Assembly (NCBI GenBank): GCA_025355955.1
Contig: JANXYP010000199.1
Location: 1 to 35,430, forward strand
Length of the DNA: 35,430 nt
DNA from: Chloroflexota bacterium
Lineage (GTDB): Bacteria; Chloroflexota; Chloroflexia; QHBQ01
Direction: 5' to 3'
In this document: one piece after another, positions 15,378 to 24,890 of the stretch
How the letters are laid out: each line of letters begins with the position of its first letter
Numbering within the stretch: position 1 is the stretch's first letter
The notes under the pieces: generated by a model
Databases searched by the model: none
Told to the model about the DNA's origin: nothing
Seen by the model: the letters and a program-made list of their open reading frames with translations, nothing else
Translations under genes and position numbers: made by a program

Positions 15378-16709
15378 ATGGCAGCTTCAGAGAAAGTTAT
15401 AGAAACCGCAGAGGATGCAGCGCTGCCAGAGCAAATCAAAACCGAACCAGGGGCGGACTCAGCAGTTCGCCCCGCCTCTGCGCGCCCCGCACAGTCGTGG
15501 AAGTTCGTCGCCTTTCTATTCTTTATCGTCTCGTTCATCGAGGCGTTCATCCTCGGTCAGCTATTTGCCTTTCTGCCCACCTATCTGCAACATCAGATGA
15601 ACGTGCCAACCGATCAGGCGGCCACGCTCACCGGCCTGATTACGCCGCTCGTCTTCATTGTCGGCCTGCCGCTGATCCCATTCTGGGGCGTGTGGGCCGA
15701 CAAATATAGCCGCAAGGTGATCATCGCTCGCAGCGCCTTCATCGAGGCGCTGGTCTTCCTGCTGGTCGCCATCAGCCAGAACCCGCTGCAACTGGCGCTC
15801 AGTATCGGGCTGGCTGGTTTCCAGCTTGGCAACACCGGCGTGATGCTGGCCGCGCTCCGCTCAGTCACACCCCGTCATCAAGTTGGCTTTGCCCTCTCCA
15901 TCCTCGGCGTGGCCTCGCCGCTCGGCTTTGCGGTCGGGCCGCAGCTAGGCGGCTTCCTTACCGATGCCCATATTGTCGACCTGCACGGCTTGTTCTATAT
16001 TAGCGCGGCGCTATCAGTCCTCTCCGGCCTGCTCATCACCTTCGTCTACCGTGAACCGCCTCGCCTGATAAAGGCGGTGGGTAGTGTCGGCCAACTGGCC
16101 TGGGGCGCGCTCAAGGGGGTAGTAACCGTGCCAGTTACGCTACTAATCTTCGCTTGCGCCGCCGTCCTCATCCTCGCCTGGCAGATGACCCGCCCCTTCA
16201 TCCCGCTGCTGGTACAGAATGTCTATACCGACCCTGCTACCCTCAACTCGGCGATTGGTCTGGTAGTTGGCACCGCCGCCGTATTTGGCGCGTTGCTCAC
16301 CCCCATCACCGGCCTAATTGGCGACCGCTTTGGTTACCGCCGCGTGCTGGGCTTCTGCGCCGCTGGCACCGCCATCGCTTTGGCGCTCTTCCCTTTCGCC
16401 CCTAACATCGCGCTGATGGCGGTTGTCTCTGGTCTGCTCAGTATCTTCACCAGCACCAGCACCACGATGGTCTACTCGCTGATTGCCACCGAGGTGCCGG
16501 AGGAGCGTCGCTCGTCCACCCTCAACCTTGCCTTTATCCCCCTCTACGCCGCTGGCATCATCGGCCCGATTATCGGTGCGGGTCTGATTAGCTTTGGTTT
16601 CGTTACCCTGATGTTGGTGTCCGCCGCGTTTGCCGCTGGCAGTCTATTTATCTGGTATCGCCTCAATCAGTTCGTCAAGCAATCCCCATCACAAAATCAG
16701 ATCACCTGA
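15378..16709 (+). CDS. Major facilitator superfamily transporter
   Basis: About 443 aa with 12 predicted membrane segments. ATG 15378 is preferred, with a weak TAGGA upstream; the longer frame to 15300 would translate the heptad repeat. After a charged N-terminal tail of about 40 residues come the paired MFS halves. Motif A between TM2 and TM3 reads GVWADKYSRKVIIA; the equivalent in the second half is GLIGDRFGYRRVLG. The cytoplasmic loop VPEERRSSTLN before TM11 is typical of drug/H+ antiporter-like carriers. Substrate unknown. It follows ccsA by 96 nt, but nothing ties it to cytochrome maturation. No further gene follows on this strand for 322 nt. Confidence 0.88.
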   Translation: MAASEKVIETAEDAALPEQIKTEPGADSAVRPASARPAQSWKFVAFLFFIVSFIEAFILGQLFAFLPTYLQHQMNVPTDQAATLTGLITPLVFIVGLPLIPFWGVWADKYSRKVIIARSAFIEALVFLLVAISQNPLQLALSIGLAGFQLGNTGVMLAALRSVTPRHQVGFALSILGVASPLGFAVGPQLGGFLTDAHIVDLHGLFYISAALSVLSGLLITFVYREPPRLIKAVGSVGQLAWGALKGVVTVPVTLLIFACAAVLILAWQMTRPFIPLLVQNVYTDPATLNSAIGLVVGTAAVFGALLTPITGLIGDRFGYRRVLGFCAAGTAIALALFPFAPNIALMAVVSGLLSIFTSTSTTMVYSLIATEVPEERRSSTLNLAFIPLYAAGIIGPIIGAGLISFGFVTLMLVSAAFAAGSLFIWYRLNQFVKQSPSQNQIT

Positions 16710-16926
16710 TGCCCTCATCATCCCCAACCTATTGCTCTGCTGGCGTGTATATTACAGGGCGCGGCAATCGCGGCGCTTCTCGGCGCGGCGTTGATGCAAA
16801 TCGGGTCGAGTCTGCTGCAACTTTCCTGCCTGCTAGTTCGTTAGTAAAGTATCCCACAATCTGCCCCGATCTGCCATATGCTGGAACTATAGCCAAAAAG
16901 TGCTACGCTTGTTAGCTAAATCATGA
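16710..16926. other. Noncoding gap between the MFS gene and the surface-protein promoter
   Basis: I see no convincing gene here. One frame reads a short hydrophobic peptide (CILQGAAIAALLGAALMQ) but has no start codon or ribosome-binding site. A weak stem ATCAG-ATCAC-CTGAT overlaps the end of the MFS gene without a T-run. Confidence 0.5.
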
Positions 16927-16955
16927 TTGACTAACTAGCAGAAAGGGTGTAGACT
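16927..16955 (+). promoter_or_regulatory. Sigma-70-type promoter for the Fn3/SLH protein gene
   Basis: TTGACT (16927-16932) and TAGACT (16950-16955) are separated by 17 nt, about 77 nt before the start codon. A hairpin, GTAGCG-TATGC-CGCTAC (16963-16979), would sit in the mRNA leader. Confidence 0.55.
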
Positions 16956-17031
16956 ATCTAAAGTAGCGTATGCCGCTACCTGAATCTACGTTCACTCAAT
17001 CGTGTCCCCGCTATATACAAGGAGATGGAAG

Positions 17032-20000
17032 ATGAAAACCAGACACAGCCCCCGCCTTAACCCTCGTTCACCCTGGTATGCGCGTATAGTGATCCTGCTG
17101 GTACTCGCCAGTATGCTGTTCAGTATGCCGCAACTAGCCCCTGCCGCGCCGTCGGCTGACACTGGCACCGGCCCGATCAAATCTGTTGACGCAATGGCAG
17201 CCAACATGACCGCGAAGGCTAACCCCAATTGCGCCGCACCAGCGCCACAACTGACCAGCCCGGCGAACAATGGCAATACCGACCCGAATAATGCTCCGCC
17301 GATCGGTGTTCCCAACTTTCAGTGGGCTGCTGCCGCCAATGCAATTTACTATGAGTTCCAGGTTGGCCCCAGTCCCAGTTTCAATGGCGCTTATGATATA
17401 TATACTTATGCTACCACTCATACGCCGAGGATGGTAGTCATAGACAACAATTTCCCCGCAGGTGTATCAATCTACTGGCGTGTGCGCTCCTTCGATGCCA
17501 TCAATTGCGCCAGCGACTGGTCGACTATCTTTATCTTCCAGCGGCACTGGAATACTTCCCCCACCCTGGCTAGCCCCGCTAACGGCGCTACCCTCACCTT
17601 CCTCGAGCATCCCAGCTTCAGTTGGACACCCGTTCCGGGGGCGAACACCTATCAGTTGCGTATCTCCACCGATTCTACCTGCCCCTCCTCGGCTGCTTTC
17701 CAGCGCTATACTTCTGAGGTGGAGTACAACGTCGAGCTGCGACTGGCTCCCGGTAACTACTTCTGGTGCGTTGCGCCAATTGATGTTGGCGGCGTTGCAG
17801 GCACTCTCAGCGCCATACACTCCTTTACCCTTAGCGATGTGGCCGCTCCAACCCCGATCAGCCCTAGCAATGGTGTGCAGCTAACCTTCACACCCCCGTT
17901 TCACTGGACTGCGGTAAAGGGCGCAGGTCACTATCAGCTGCTCTACAGCCAGGATCCGCACCTTGCCAACGCGATCGTTATTAATACCGCCTACACAAGT
18001 TATACCCCGCCGAATATGTTTGGCAACAACACCACCTGGTATTGGGCGGTGGAGACCATCGATCCAAGCCAACACGCTACCATGCCTTCGCAAATATTCA
18101 ACTTCAGGATCACCTGGGCGCTCCAGGCTCGCTTGCTCACCCCCAACAACCTCTACCATCATGTAACCTATCCCTACTTCCAGTGGAGCGGCGTTGCCGA
18201 TGCCCGCGAGTACGAGCTGCAAGTGGCTACCGATTCCAACTTCCCCACCGGCTCGATCGTGGTTGATTTCTTCACCTCGGCCACCAGCTATATCGCTGGC
18301 CCCGGCGTATTTATCCCCGACGGCCAAACAAACTACTACTGGCGTATCATATCCTATGGCACCGACCGCAACATCACCAAGGGGGCAACTAGTGGCACCT
18401 TCAGCTTCCAGTATGATCCGGCTGTGGCGCGAGGCGCGTCCACCGTGCCAGCTCTGTTCTACCCCTCCTACGCTTACAACCCCGACCCTAACTTCGATCG
18501 CCCCATTACCAGCAGTGTTGCGACCCCGATCTTCCAGTGGCAGCGGGTGACCAGCGCGACCAACTACCTCATCACCATCGGTAGCACTATCAATATGACC
18601 GACACGTTGCTGCAGGCTACCACCACCCAGCCCAACTTCAGTCCCAACCTCTCCGACAACGGCGGCGCTGGCTTCAACTTCGACCCCAATACCATCTACT
18701 ACTGGCGGGTGCAATACCAGATCAACGGGGTTACGCAACCCAGCGCTAGCCAGGTATGGGCGGTGCGAGTCAACCCTGCGCTCGACTATACCTACCAGTT
18801 CAACAACGGCGGCTGGCTGCAAAGCCCCACCGACCTGCAAGACTACGTCAATATGGACCCGATCTTCCGCTGGTATCCCTACCCACAGGCAACCCATTAC
18901 ACCTTCCAGATAGCGACCGATGTCGGGTTCAGTAACATTGTGCAGACGCTCAATACCAACTTCGCTGGCACGGCGCTGCGCCAGCAACTGCCGCGCAACC
19001 TCTATTACTGGCGGGTGTTGGCCTATAATGGCAACAATCTGATCAGCACATCCACGGCCAACCGCCTGCACATCTTCGCCCCGGCGCTGTACACCACATC
19101 TGACCCCATCAACACGCTTACCGGCAGCACAGTGGCAACTGGCACCGTCACGAGCAGCCCCTACAACATCAGCGCGGTGTATGCCACCAAGACCCATGAC
19201 CCCGCTAACAACAATAACTCCTACAAGATCGGCTTGAGCATCTCCGCTCAGACCGGCACTGCAGTCAGCTATACAATCCCCATCAACCTCGACTACGCGC
19301 TGGTTGATAACAACGGCCAGGTGACTGGCCCCTCGGGCGCGCCCCACGACCCGGTATTCACCAACATCAGCTACTCTGGCGAGTTTCAGCCTGAGTATGT
19401 GATCAAATTCGACCACAACGCCAACGGCAGTTGGACCAACCCCATGATGCGGGCATGGGATCAGCAGAGTGGCGGATATGACAATACTCTGATTGACATC
19501 GTGGCATCAGGCGGCGCGTTTACCACCACTAGCGGCTATGTCGAGATGTCCATCCCTACTGGCAGCGTGCTGGCCTACCGCGGCAATGCCGACCTCAACG
19601 TTCCCACTGGCGACCCCACCTTGGTCGGAATGGAGCCTTATAGCACCGATGCCAGCGGCAGCGTTCATGGCACTGTTCCCAATGACCCAGGCGCAACCGG
19701 CGGTACCCCGATCCTGAGCCAGTTCCGCTCGATCAGCGATCACCCCAATCTCGCCTATCCTTTCAACACCGACTTCGGCGGCAACGGCGCAGGTATACCA
19801 TATGCGCTCTCGGTGCTATATAACTCCAACCTTGCCTGGTATACGCCGGAACCGACCGATATGTACGGCTTCGATGTGGACATCGCAATTGACCGTGGCT
19901 TTACCGATCAGAATCTGGAATACTCGCCACGTATCATCAACGGCTTGCCCGCCTTCCAGTTCATGTTTGGCGGTATTGCCGGTGGCTCCAACGGGGGCGG

Positions 20001-21837
20001 CTTCCTGCCGACCTACGCTGGCGGCACCTACTTCTGGCGGGTGCGGATGTGCCGTGGATCGGGCATACCCTGCCAGATCCCCGGCTCATGGAGCAAACCC
20101 AACCGCTTCAACAAGGTAAACATCAAGATTAATGCCCCCACTGTCACAATCAACTCAGGGGTGCCAACCTTCACCTGGCCGCGCACCGAGGGCGCCTACT
20201 TCTACGAGATTAACGTTGCCACCGACCAGGGCTTCACCACTCCGTATGACGACTCGCAAACCCAGAACATCAGCTACACGCCAGTCAATGACTATGCGGG
20301 GCAGCAGAGCTACTATTATCGGTTGCGGGCCTCGGAGTTCTACTACAACTCGCTCTCAGGGGCCAACTGGATTACGGTGACGCAGCCGTTCCAGATTGCC
20401 ATCCCCCAACCGCCCAACTTGGGGATCACCGACTCCTCGCCAGTGATGCACAGCCCGACCTTCGCCTGGGATACAGTGCTTGTTCCCAGCAACAGCCCGG
20501 TGATCCAGGCTTCCAGCTACCAACTGCAGACCAGCCGCAGTAATGACTTCAGCCAACCACTGGAGGTGGTCAACACCGTTAACCTGAACTGGACCCCGTA
20601 CAACATCGGCTACATGGATGGCACGTACTATTATCGCGTCCGCACCCAGCTCTACAACAACAATGCGTGGAGCGATTGGACTACCCCCATCACCTTCACC
20701 AAGCAATACCCGTTGGTCAATGTCAGCGATGGCGGTGCGGTGCCTAGCGGCAACTGCACCTACACCTTTACCTGGCCCGCCTTCGATACCACTGGCAACC
20801 CTAGCCAACCCAGCGGCATCTTCGCCTATCGTTTGGAGACCGCCAGCGATGTAAACTTCACCCACCCCATCGAATCCGTGGACACCGTCAACGCTAGCTA
20901 CACCAACTCTGGCATTGGCGGCTGCGTCTACTCGCCATTTTCGGACCTCTTCTGGCGTGTCTCGATGATTGATAGTTATGGCAACCAGGGTCCTTATGAT
21001 ATCCATACTATCCTCGGCCAGCCCACCCCGACCGTGACTGGCACGTCGCCAACCGCAACCCCAACTTGGACCCCCACCTCAACCTGGACACCGGGTGGCC
21101 CAACTGCAACTAATACGCCGACCAATACGCCGGTTGGCCCGACCAATACGCCAACCCTTACACCAACGCAGTTCGGCGCGACCAATACGCCAACGCTAAC
21201 CTTCACTCCGGGGGGGCCGACTACTACTCCGTGCAGCGAACCGTTTACTGATGTGCCGCAGAGCTACTGGGCTCACCAGTACATCACCTACGTCTACTGT
21301 CAAGGGGTAGTCAGTGGCATTGGTGGCAACCTGTTTGCGCCAAACGCTACTGCTACCCGCGCCCAGTTCAGCCGCATGGTGGTAAAGGCGCGTGGGCTGA
21401 CCATCGTCACCCCCGGCACACCCGACTTCACCGATGTGCCAACCAACAACTTTGCCTATAGCTACATCGAGACCGCCAAGATCGCAGGCATCGTCAGCGG
21501 CTACACCCAGGCGCAGTGCCAGGCGGCCAACGCTCAGTTCCCCTGCTTCCTGCCCAACGCGCCGGTTAGCCGTGGAGCAATGGCTAAGTTCATCGTCAAG
21601 GCGTGGGGCTGGCCGGAAACTACCCCCACCAGCGGTCAGCTCTTCACCGATGTGCCAACCAGCTCCGCCTTCTACATATTCATCTACACCGCCAAGGGGC
21701 GCAACATCGTCGACGGTGAAACTCAGGCGCAGTGTACGGCGGAGGGAACGGCTTACCCCTGTTATCGCCCTAACGACATCCTTACTCGCGCGCAATTGAG
21801 CAAGACCCTGTTCCGCTCGATGACCTACCCGAACTAG
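17032..21837 (+). CDS. 1601-aa exported surface protein: Fn3-like modules, TPT linker, three SLH domains
   Basis: ATG 17032 has AAGGAGATGGAAG just upstream, better than an in-frame GTG at 17002. Residues 1-39 form a signal peptide with a basic start and hydrophobic core VILLVLASMLF. About ten Fn3-like beta modules follow. Each opens with an FxWxxVxGAxxYxLQxAxD-type line and closes with YYWRVRxxD, for example near residues 95-160, 190-260, 280-350, 380-450 and 1040-1310. A segment near 690-960 is different and contains NAYATK-like and DYALVDNNGQV blocks. Residues 1329-1404 are a Thr/Pro linker with repeated TNTPT. Three SLH domains start with FTDVP at 1405, 1466 and 1538; the second and third contain a two-cysteine insertion (AQC...PC). 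Likely an S-layer or adhesive cell-surface protein. It is monocistronic, with its own promoter and terminator. Confidence 0.88.
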   Translation: MKTRHSPRLNPRSPWYARIVILLVLASMLFSMPQLAPAAPSADTGTGPIKSVDAMAANMTAKANPNCAAPAPQLTSPANNGNTDPNNAPPIGVPNFQWAAAANAIYYEFQVGPSPSFNGAYDIYTYATTHTPRMVVIDNNFPAGVSIYWRVRSFDAINCASDWSTIFIFQRHWNTSPTLASPANGATLTFLEHPSFSWTPVPGANTYQLRISTDSTCPSSAAFQRYTSEVEYNVELRLAPGNYFWCVAPIDVGGVAGTLSAIHSFTLSDVAAPTPISPSNGVQLTFTPPFHWTAVKGAGHYQLLYSQDPHLANAIVINTAYTSYTPPNMFGNNTTWYWAVETIDPSQHATMPSQIFNFRITWALQARLLTPNNLYHHVTYPYFQWSGVADAREYELQVATDSNFPTGSIVVDFFTSATSYIAGPGVFIPDGQTNYYWRIISYGTDRNITKGATSGTFSFQYDPAVARGASTVPALFYPSYAYNPDPNFDRPITSSVATPIFQWQRVTSATNYLITIGSTINMTDTLLQATTTQPNFSPNLSDNGGAGFNFDPNTIYYWRVQYQINGVTQPSASQVWAVRVNPALDYTYQFNNGGWLQSPTDLQDYVNMDPIFRWYPYPQATHYTFQIATDVGFSNIVQTLNTNFAGTALRQQLPRNLYYWRVLAYNGNNLISTSTANRLHIFAPALYTTSDPINTLTGSTVATGTVTSSPYNISAVYATKTHDPANNNNSYKIGLSISAQTGTAVSYTIPINLDYALVDNNGQVTGPSGAPHDPVFTNISYSGEFQPEYVIKFDHNANGSWTNPMMRAWDQQSGGYDNTLIDIVASGGAFTTTSGYVEMSIPTGSVLAYRGNADLNVPTGDPTLVGMEPYSTDASGSVHGTVPNDPGATGGTPILSQFRSISDHPNLAYPFNTDFGGNGAGIPYALSVLYNSNLAWYTPEPTDMYGFDVDIAIDRGFTDQNLEYSPRIINGLPAFQFMFGGIAGGSNGGGFLPTYAGGTYFWRVRMCRGSGIPCQIPGSWSKPNRFNKVNIKINAPTVTINSGVPTFTWPRTEGAYFYEINVATDQGFTTPYDDSQTQNISYTPVNDYAGQQSYYYRLRASEFYYNSLSGANWITVTQPFQIAIPQPPNLGITDSSPVMHSPTFAWDTVLVPSNSPVIQASSYQLQTSRSNDFSQPLEVVNTVNLNWTPYNIGYMDGTYYYRVRTQLYNNNAWSDWTTPITFTKQYPLVNVSDGGAVPSGNCTYTFTWPAFDTTGNPSQPSGIFAYRLETASDVNFTHPIESVDTVNASYTNSGIGGCVYSPFSDLFWRVSMIDSYGNQGPYDIHTILGQPTPTVTGTSPTATPTWTPTSTWTPGGPTATNTPTNTPVGPTNTPTLTPTQFGATNTPTLTFTPGGPTTTPCSEPFTDVPQSYWAHQYITYVYCQGVVSGIGGNLFAPNATATRAQFSRMVVKARGLTIVTPGTPDFTDVPTNNFAYSYIETAKIAGIVSGYTQAQCQAANAQFPCFLPNAPVSRGAMAKFIVKAWGWPETTPTSGQLFTDVPTSSAFYIFIYTAKGRNIVDGETQAQCTAEGTAYPCYRPNDILTRAQLSKTLFRSMTYPN

Positions 21838-21860
21838 CTTCAGCGCGGAAACTGAGCAGC

Positions 21861-21900
21861 AAAAGACCGTCCTTCGCACCCGCGAGGGACGGCTTGCTTT
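21861..21900 (+). terminator. Rho-independent terminator of the Fn3/SLH gene
   Basis: CCGTCC (21867-21872) pairs with GGACGG (21887-21892), followed by CTTGCTTT. It starts 24 nt after the stop codon. Confidence 0.65.
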
Positions 21901-21984
21901 GACTTGATGCTGGGGTTAGTAGTTTCTATTGGCCTGGTCCCTGGGCGGCACGCCGAGTGCGATTCGCCACATAGGCATCAAGCT

Positions 21985-22123
21985 TAGGAGTTACGCACGA
22001 TCCAGTATAGTAAGCAGGTAATGGGCGTGGTTTTCCGCACCTGGGGCAGAGAAGTTGAGCGTAGTTGCCTATGCGTCTAGCCTCAACAACCCGCTTACTA
22101 CAAGGCAGTGTGCGTAACTCCTA
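21985..22123. mobile_element. Miniature inverted-repeat element, family B, long copy
   Basis: The ends TAGGAGTTACGCAC (21985-21998) and GTGCGTAACTCCTA (22110-22123) are perfect inverted repeats of the family B type, but the 139-bp interior differs from the 11612-11694 copy. AGTAAGC near each end extends the pairing imperfectly. No clear target duplication. A family A end, GCTAATTGGTATTA, lies at 22138-22151. Confidence 0.65.
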
Positions 22124-22137
22124 ATACTATCTGCTTG

Positions 22138-22363
22138 GCTAATTGGTATTAAATACACAGGCTATCTTTAACGATATATAAGATAACCACGCAATGGTCA
22201 TTGCTGGACAACGGAATAAGGGCCGGGCGGCAAGCGTCGGCAGGAAGCAATCGCCGGGGGTTGTCGCCCGCCGACGAAAGATTGGCTGCTGCCAGCTACA
22301 GGTGGCTGACCAACTAACCCGGCAACCGACGCAGGCTGGGAAACGTTCGGTTAAGCATCGTGA
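22138..22363. other. Noncoding gap downstream of the GNAT array
   Basis: The region starts with a family A end, followed by an AT-rich stem TATCTT...AAGATA (about 22163-22184). A GC-rich segment contains CGTCGGC (22235-22241), which can pair with GCCGACG (22270-22276). It could hold the 3' end of the minus-strand GNAT transcript. No clear T-run terminator and no supported gene. Confidence 0.4.
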
Positions 22364-23305
22364 CTATACCGGCTTCATCATGTTTATGCGGGCGTTGTCC
22401 TCGACAAAGCCCACGCTAGCGTAGAGCGGGTTGGCCTTGTCGTTCTTACCCTCTACGCCCAATTCGACAATCGGCACGAAGCGGCGCAGCCAGTGGATGC
22501 CGGTCAGCAGCAGGGCGCGGCCAATGCCGTGCCGCCGGTACTGGGGTAGCACCCCCAGCATATGGATCCAGCCCACCTCGATGCCGCGGCGAGCGATCTC
22601 CTCCGCGCTAAAGGCTGCGTGGCAGTAGCCCGCTGGCTGGTTGCCCGCGAAGGCGAAGAAAAGGCCGTCGGGGCGAAAGTCGTTCAAGTGGGTGACATAG
22701 TTGATCGTCTCTATCGTAGCCGGGGTGCTGCCGTAGTGATCGGCGAAGCTGACGTTGCGTATATCGGTCAGGAGTTGCTCATCGCCAGGCTGGAAGGTGC
22801 GGATGCTGAAGCCATGCGGCAGTTGCGCTTGCAGTACGGTTGCCTCGGCTGGTAGCCGCAGCCGCAGGAAGTAACGCTCCGCCTCGTAGCCACGCCGCTT
22901 GAGGAAGTCTAGCAGCAAGGTGGCCTGCTGTTTAGGCGAAAAGTGCAACTCGGTGGGATGCTTGGGCAACACCAGGCGCTCGAGCTCGGCGTACAGCGCC
23001 CGCCCCACCCCCTGATTGCGATAGTCAGGATGCACCAGCAGCTCGGCCCAGGCCATGTCGCTGCCCTCATCCTTGTCGCATTCCAGGTAGCCGATTAGTT
23101 TGCCTTCGCCACCATCGGGGCTGCTGGCATGAGCCATGGTGTAGATTTCATCCCTATTCGGCCAGCGATAATTTTCCTCCATCTCGGCCAGGGTGCGGAC
23201 GTTCTCCATCGGCTCTCGCGCATCCGCCTCGTTAATCAAATCAGTGAGTGCCGGGAGATCGGACTCGCTCATTACACGGATCAAATAGCTAAAATTAGCG
23301 CTCAT
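22364..23305 (-). CDS. Two-domain GNAT acetyltransferase (array member 1)
   Basis: A 313-aa protein of two GNAT domains in tandem. Both keep the acetyl-CoA pyrophosphate loop: VHPDYRNQGVGRALY in the N-terminal half and VLPQYRRHGIGRALL in the C-terminal half. A hinge FLKRRGYEAERYFLRLRLP links them. The end block VELGVEGKNDKANPLYASVGF is shared with the other array members, so they are paralogs. ATG 23305 overlaps the upstream gene by 11 nt. Tandem-GNAT proteins include mycothiol synthase-like enzymes and small-molecule or antibiotic acetyltransferases; the substrate here is unknown. Confidence 0.88.
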   Translation of the reverse strand: MSANFSYLIRVMSESDLPALTDLINEADAREPMENVRTLAEMEENYRWPNRDEIYTMAHASSPDGGEGKLIGYLECDKDEGSDMAWAELLVHPDYRNQGVGRALYAELERLVLPKHPTELHFSPKQQATLLLDFLKRRGYEAERYFLRLRLPAEATVLQAQLPHGFSIRTFQPGDEQLLTDIRNVSFADHYGSTPATIETINYVTHLNDFRPDGLFFAFAGNQPAGYCHAAFSAEEIARRGIEVGWIHMLGVLPQYRRHGIGRALLLTGIHWLRRFVPIVELGVEGKNDKANPLYASVGFVEDNARINMMKPV

Positions 23306-24266
23306 CCTTGCTCCAATCCAGTTTGCGCTCCATGTTGACTTGCCCGTTGCAGATGCGGAAGCCGACCGACTCGTAGAGCAGCAGTGCCTTCGCGTTTAGC
23401 CCCTCGACGGCAAGTTCGATCTCTTCCACGCTTTGGCGCAGGTAGCGGATACCGCTGAGTAGCAGTGCGCGGCCCAGACCGCGCCCCTGATAGGCGGGGA
23501 TAACCCCCAACTCCTGTACCCAGCCCACCAAGAGGTTGCGCCGCTGCATCTCTTCCTCACTGGTGCTGGTCCAGCAATAGCCCGCCACTGCCCCTTCTGC
23601 GTTGCAAGCGTAGAGGATGTTGCTGGGCTGGAAGCCGGGCTGCTGCGTCCCGTATACCCGCTCCTCAAGGGTAGAGGGGTGGAACCAAGGATGCTGGGCG
23701 AACGACTCGTTGCTCACCTGCCATAGCGTCTCATCATCTTGCTCCGGCACATGGTTGCGTAGAGTAAAGCCGTCGGGTAGCTGGGCAGCTGGCACAGCAA
23801 CATCGGCAGCAAGGCGCATATCCCAACTGTAGCGGTCAATCACGAAACCGCGCCGCTCCCAGAACTCGATTGCCAACTGCCAGCTTTGGTGCAGCGCAAC
23901 CCGCCACTCAGTTGCCCACTTCTCACGTACTGTCTCGCGTAGCTGCTGATAGATAGCCATACCGAGACCACGCCCACGATACTCTGGCAGCACGTTGAGC
24001 CGCGACCAAGCTGTACGATCATTATCCGCCTTGTGTACCATTCCATAGCCAAACAACTTGCCTTCGCTGCCATCAGGGTTAATAAGACGAGCCACGTAGC
24101 GGGTGCTAGCATTACGGTTGATCGCTTCGTTGTAGGCGCGAGTGTACTCAGCGACACTATAACTCGCGTCGGTTGGCTCCACTGCTTCCAGCGCATTGTA
24201 GAAGTCTATGAGCGCAGGGATGTCAGTTGCGGTCATCAGGCGAATTGTGTAGTTCAAGTCACGCAT
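23295..24266 (-). CDS. Two-domain GNAT acetyltransferase (array member 2)
   Basis: A 323-aa paralog of its neighbours. The N-terminal loop is VLPEYRGRGLGMAIY and the C-terminal loop VIPAYQGRGLGRALL. The hinge reads FWERRGFVIDRYSWDMRL and the end block IELAVEGLNAKALLLYESVGF. The C-terminus is extended (KLDWSKDER) and overlaps the next gene start. It begins 3 nt after the stop of the split member, so translation is probably coupled. Both acetyl-CoA loops look intact. Confidence 0.88.
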   Translation of the reverse strand: MRDLNYTIRLMTATDIPALIDFYNALEAVEPTDASYSVAEYTRAYNEAINRNASTRYVARLINPDGSEGKLFGYGMVHKADNDRTAWSRLNVLPEYRGRGLGMAIYQQLRETVREKWATEWRVALHQSWQLAIEFWERRGFVIDRYSWDMRLAADVAVPAAQLPDGFTLRNHVPEQDDETLWQVSNESFAQHPWFHPSTLEERVYGTQQPGFQPSNILYACNAEGAVAGYCWTSTSEEEMQRRNLLVGWVQELGVIPAYQGRGLGRALLLSGIRYLRQSVEEIELAVEGLNAKALLLYESVGFRICNGQVNMERKLDWSKDER

Positions 24267-24269
24267 TAT

Positions 24270-24875
24270 TCATCTCAATCGTAGTTTGCATAATCGTACT
24301 TCGCTCTCGCTAAGTTGCTTGACCATCGCCACTTCGCCACGCTGCTTCTCGAAGCCGACCGTTTGATAAAGGCGGATGGCCTTGTCGTTATAATCCTCGA
24401 CCCCCAGCAGGACGATAGGCACAAACTGGCGCAGGTAGGCGATGCCCGCCAGCAGCAAGGCGTGCCCCAGACCGACGCAGCGGTGGGCGGGGACAACGCC
24501 GAGGTTGTCAATCCAGCTCTTGCCCTCGTCGGCCTCGACCTCAACCTGGCAATAGCCCACCACCTCGTCGCTGGCAAAGGCAAAAGTCAGGCGGGCGGGG
24601 TCGTAGTCTGGCTCCCTTGTCTCCTCGACCGCCTGCTCCGTATCCCTGGGGAAGTAGTCCTTGAAGCCTGCGAACGACGCGGTGGCGACCTTGCGGAGTA
24701 TTGGTTCGTCGCCGGGCTGGAAGTTGCGGAAGGTGTAGCCGTCCGGCACTTGCGGTGCCGGCATAGTCTGGTCGGCGGGCAGGCGCATCGTCCAGGTGGC
24801 ATGGTCGCGGATGAAGCCGCGTTTGGTAAGGAAGGGCGGGGTGAGGCTGGCTCGCTCATCGGGTTCGCTGATCAT
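24270..24875 (-). CDS. C-terminal half of an amber-split two-domain GNAT (array member 3b)
   Basis: 201 aa in the same frame as 24891-25238, from which it is separated only by a TAG codon and five sense codons. It contains the hinge FLTKRGFIRDHATWTMRLP and a complete GNAT domain with VVPAHRCVGLGHALL and LGVEDYNDKAIRLYQTVGF. ATG 24875 has AGAGG seven nt upstream, so the half could be translated on its own by reinitiation after the amber codon. The C-terminal tail after MVKQL is longer than in most paralogs. It is either a working single-domain enzyme or the tail of a pseudogene. Confidence 0.7.
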   Translation of the reverse strand: MISEPDERASLTPPFLTKRGFIRDHATWTMRLPADQTMPAPQVPDGYTFRNFQPGDEPILRKVATASFAGFKDYFPRDTEQAVEETREPDYDPARLTFAFASDEVVGYCQVEVEADEGKSWIDNLGVVPAHRCVGLGHALLLAGIAYLRQFVPIVLLGVEDYNDKAIRLYQTVGFEKQRGEVAMVKQLSESEVRLCKLRLR

Positions 24876-24890
24876 CTGGTTGGCCTCTTG

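Noticed and set aside
16709-16915. 68-aa plus-strand ORF after the MFS gene
   Set aside because: It has no ribosome-binding site and random-looking composition. Another frame there is hydrophobic but lacks a start codon.
17881-19416. 511-aa open frame on the minus strand
   Set aside because: It lies entirely antisense to the Fn3/SLH gene, whose repeats and codon use are clear. The antisense translation is Val/Gly/Ala-rich without domains.
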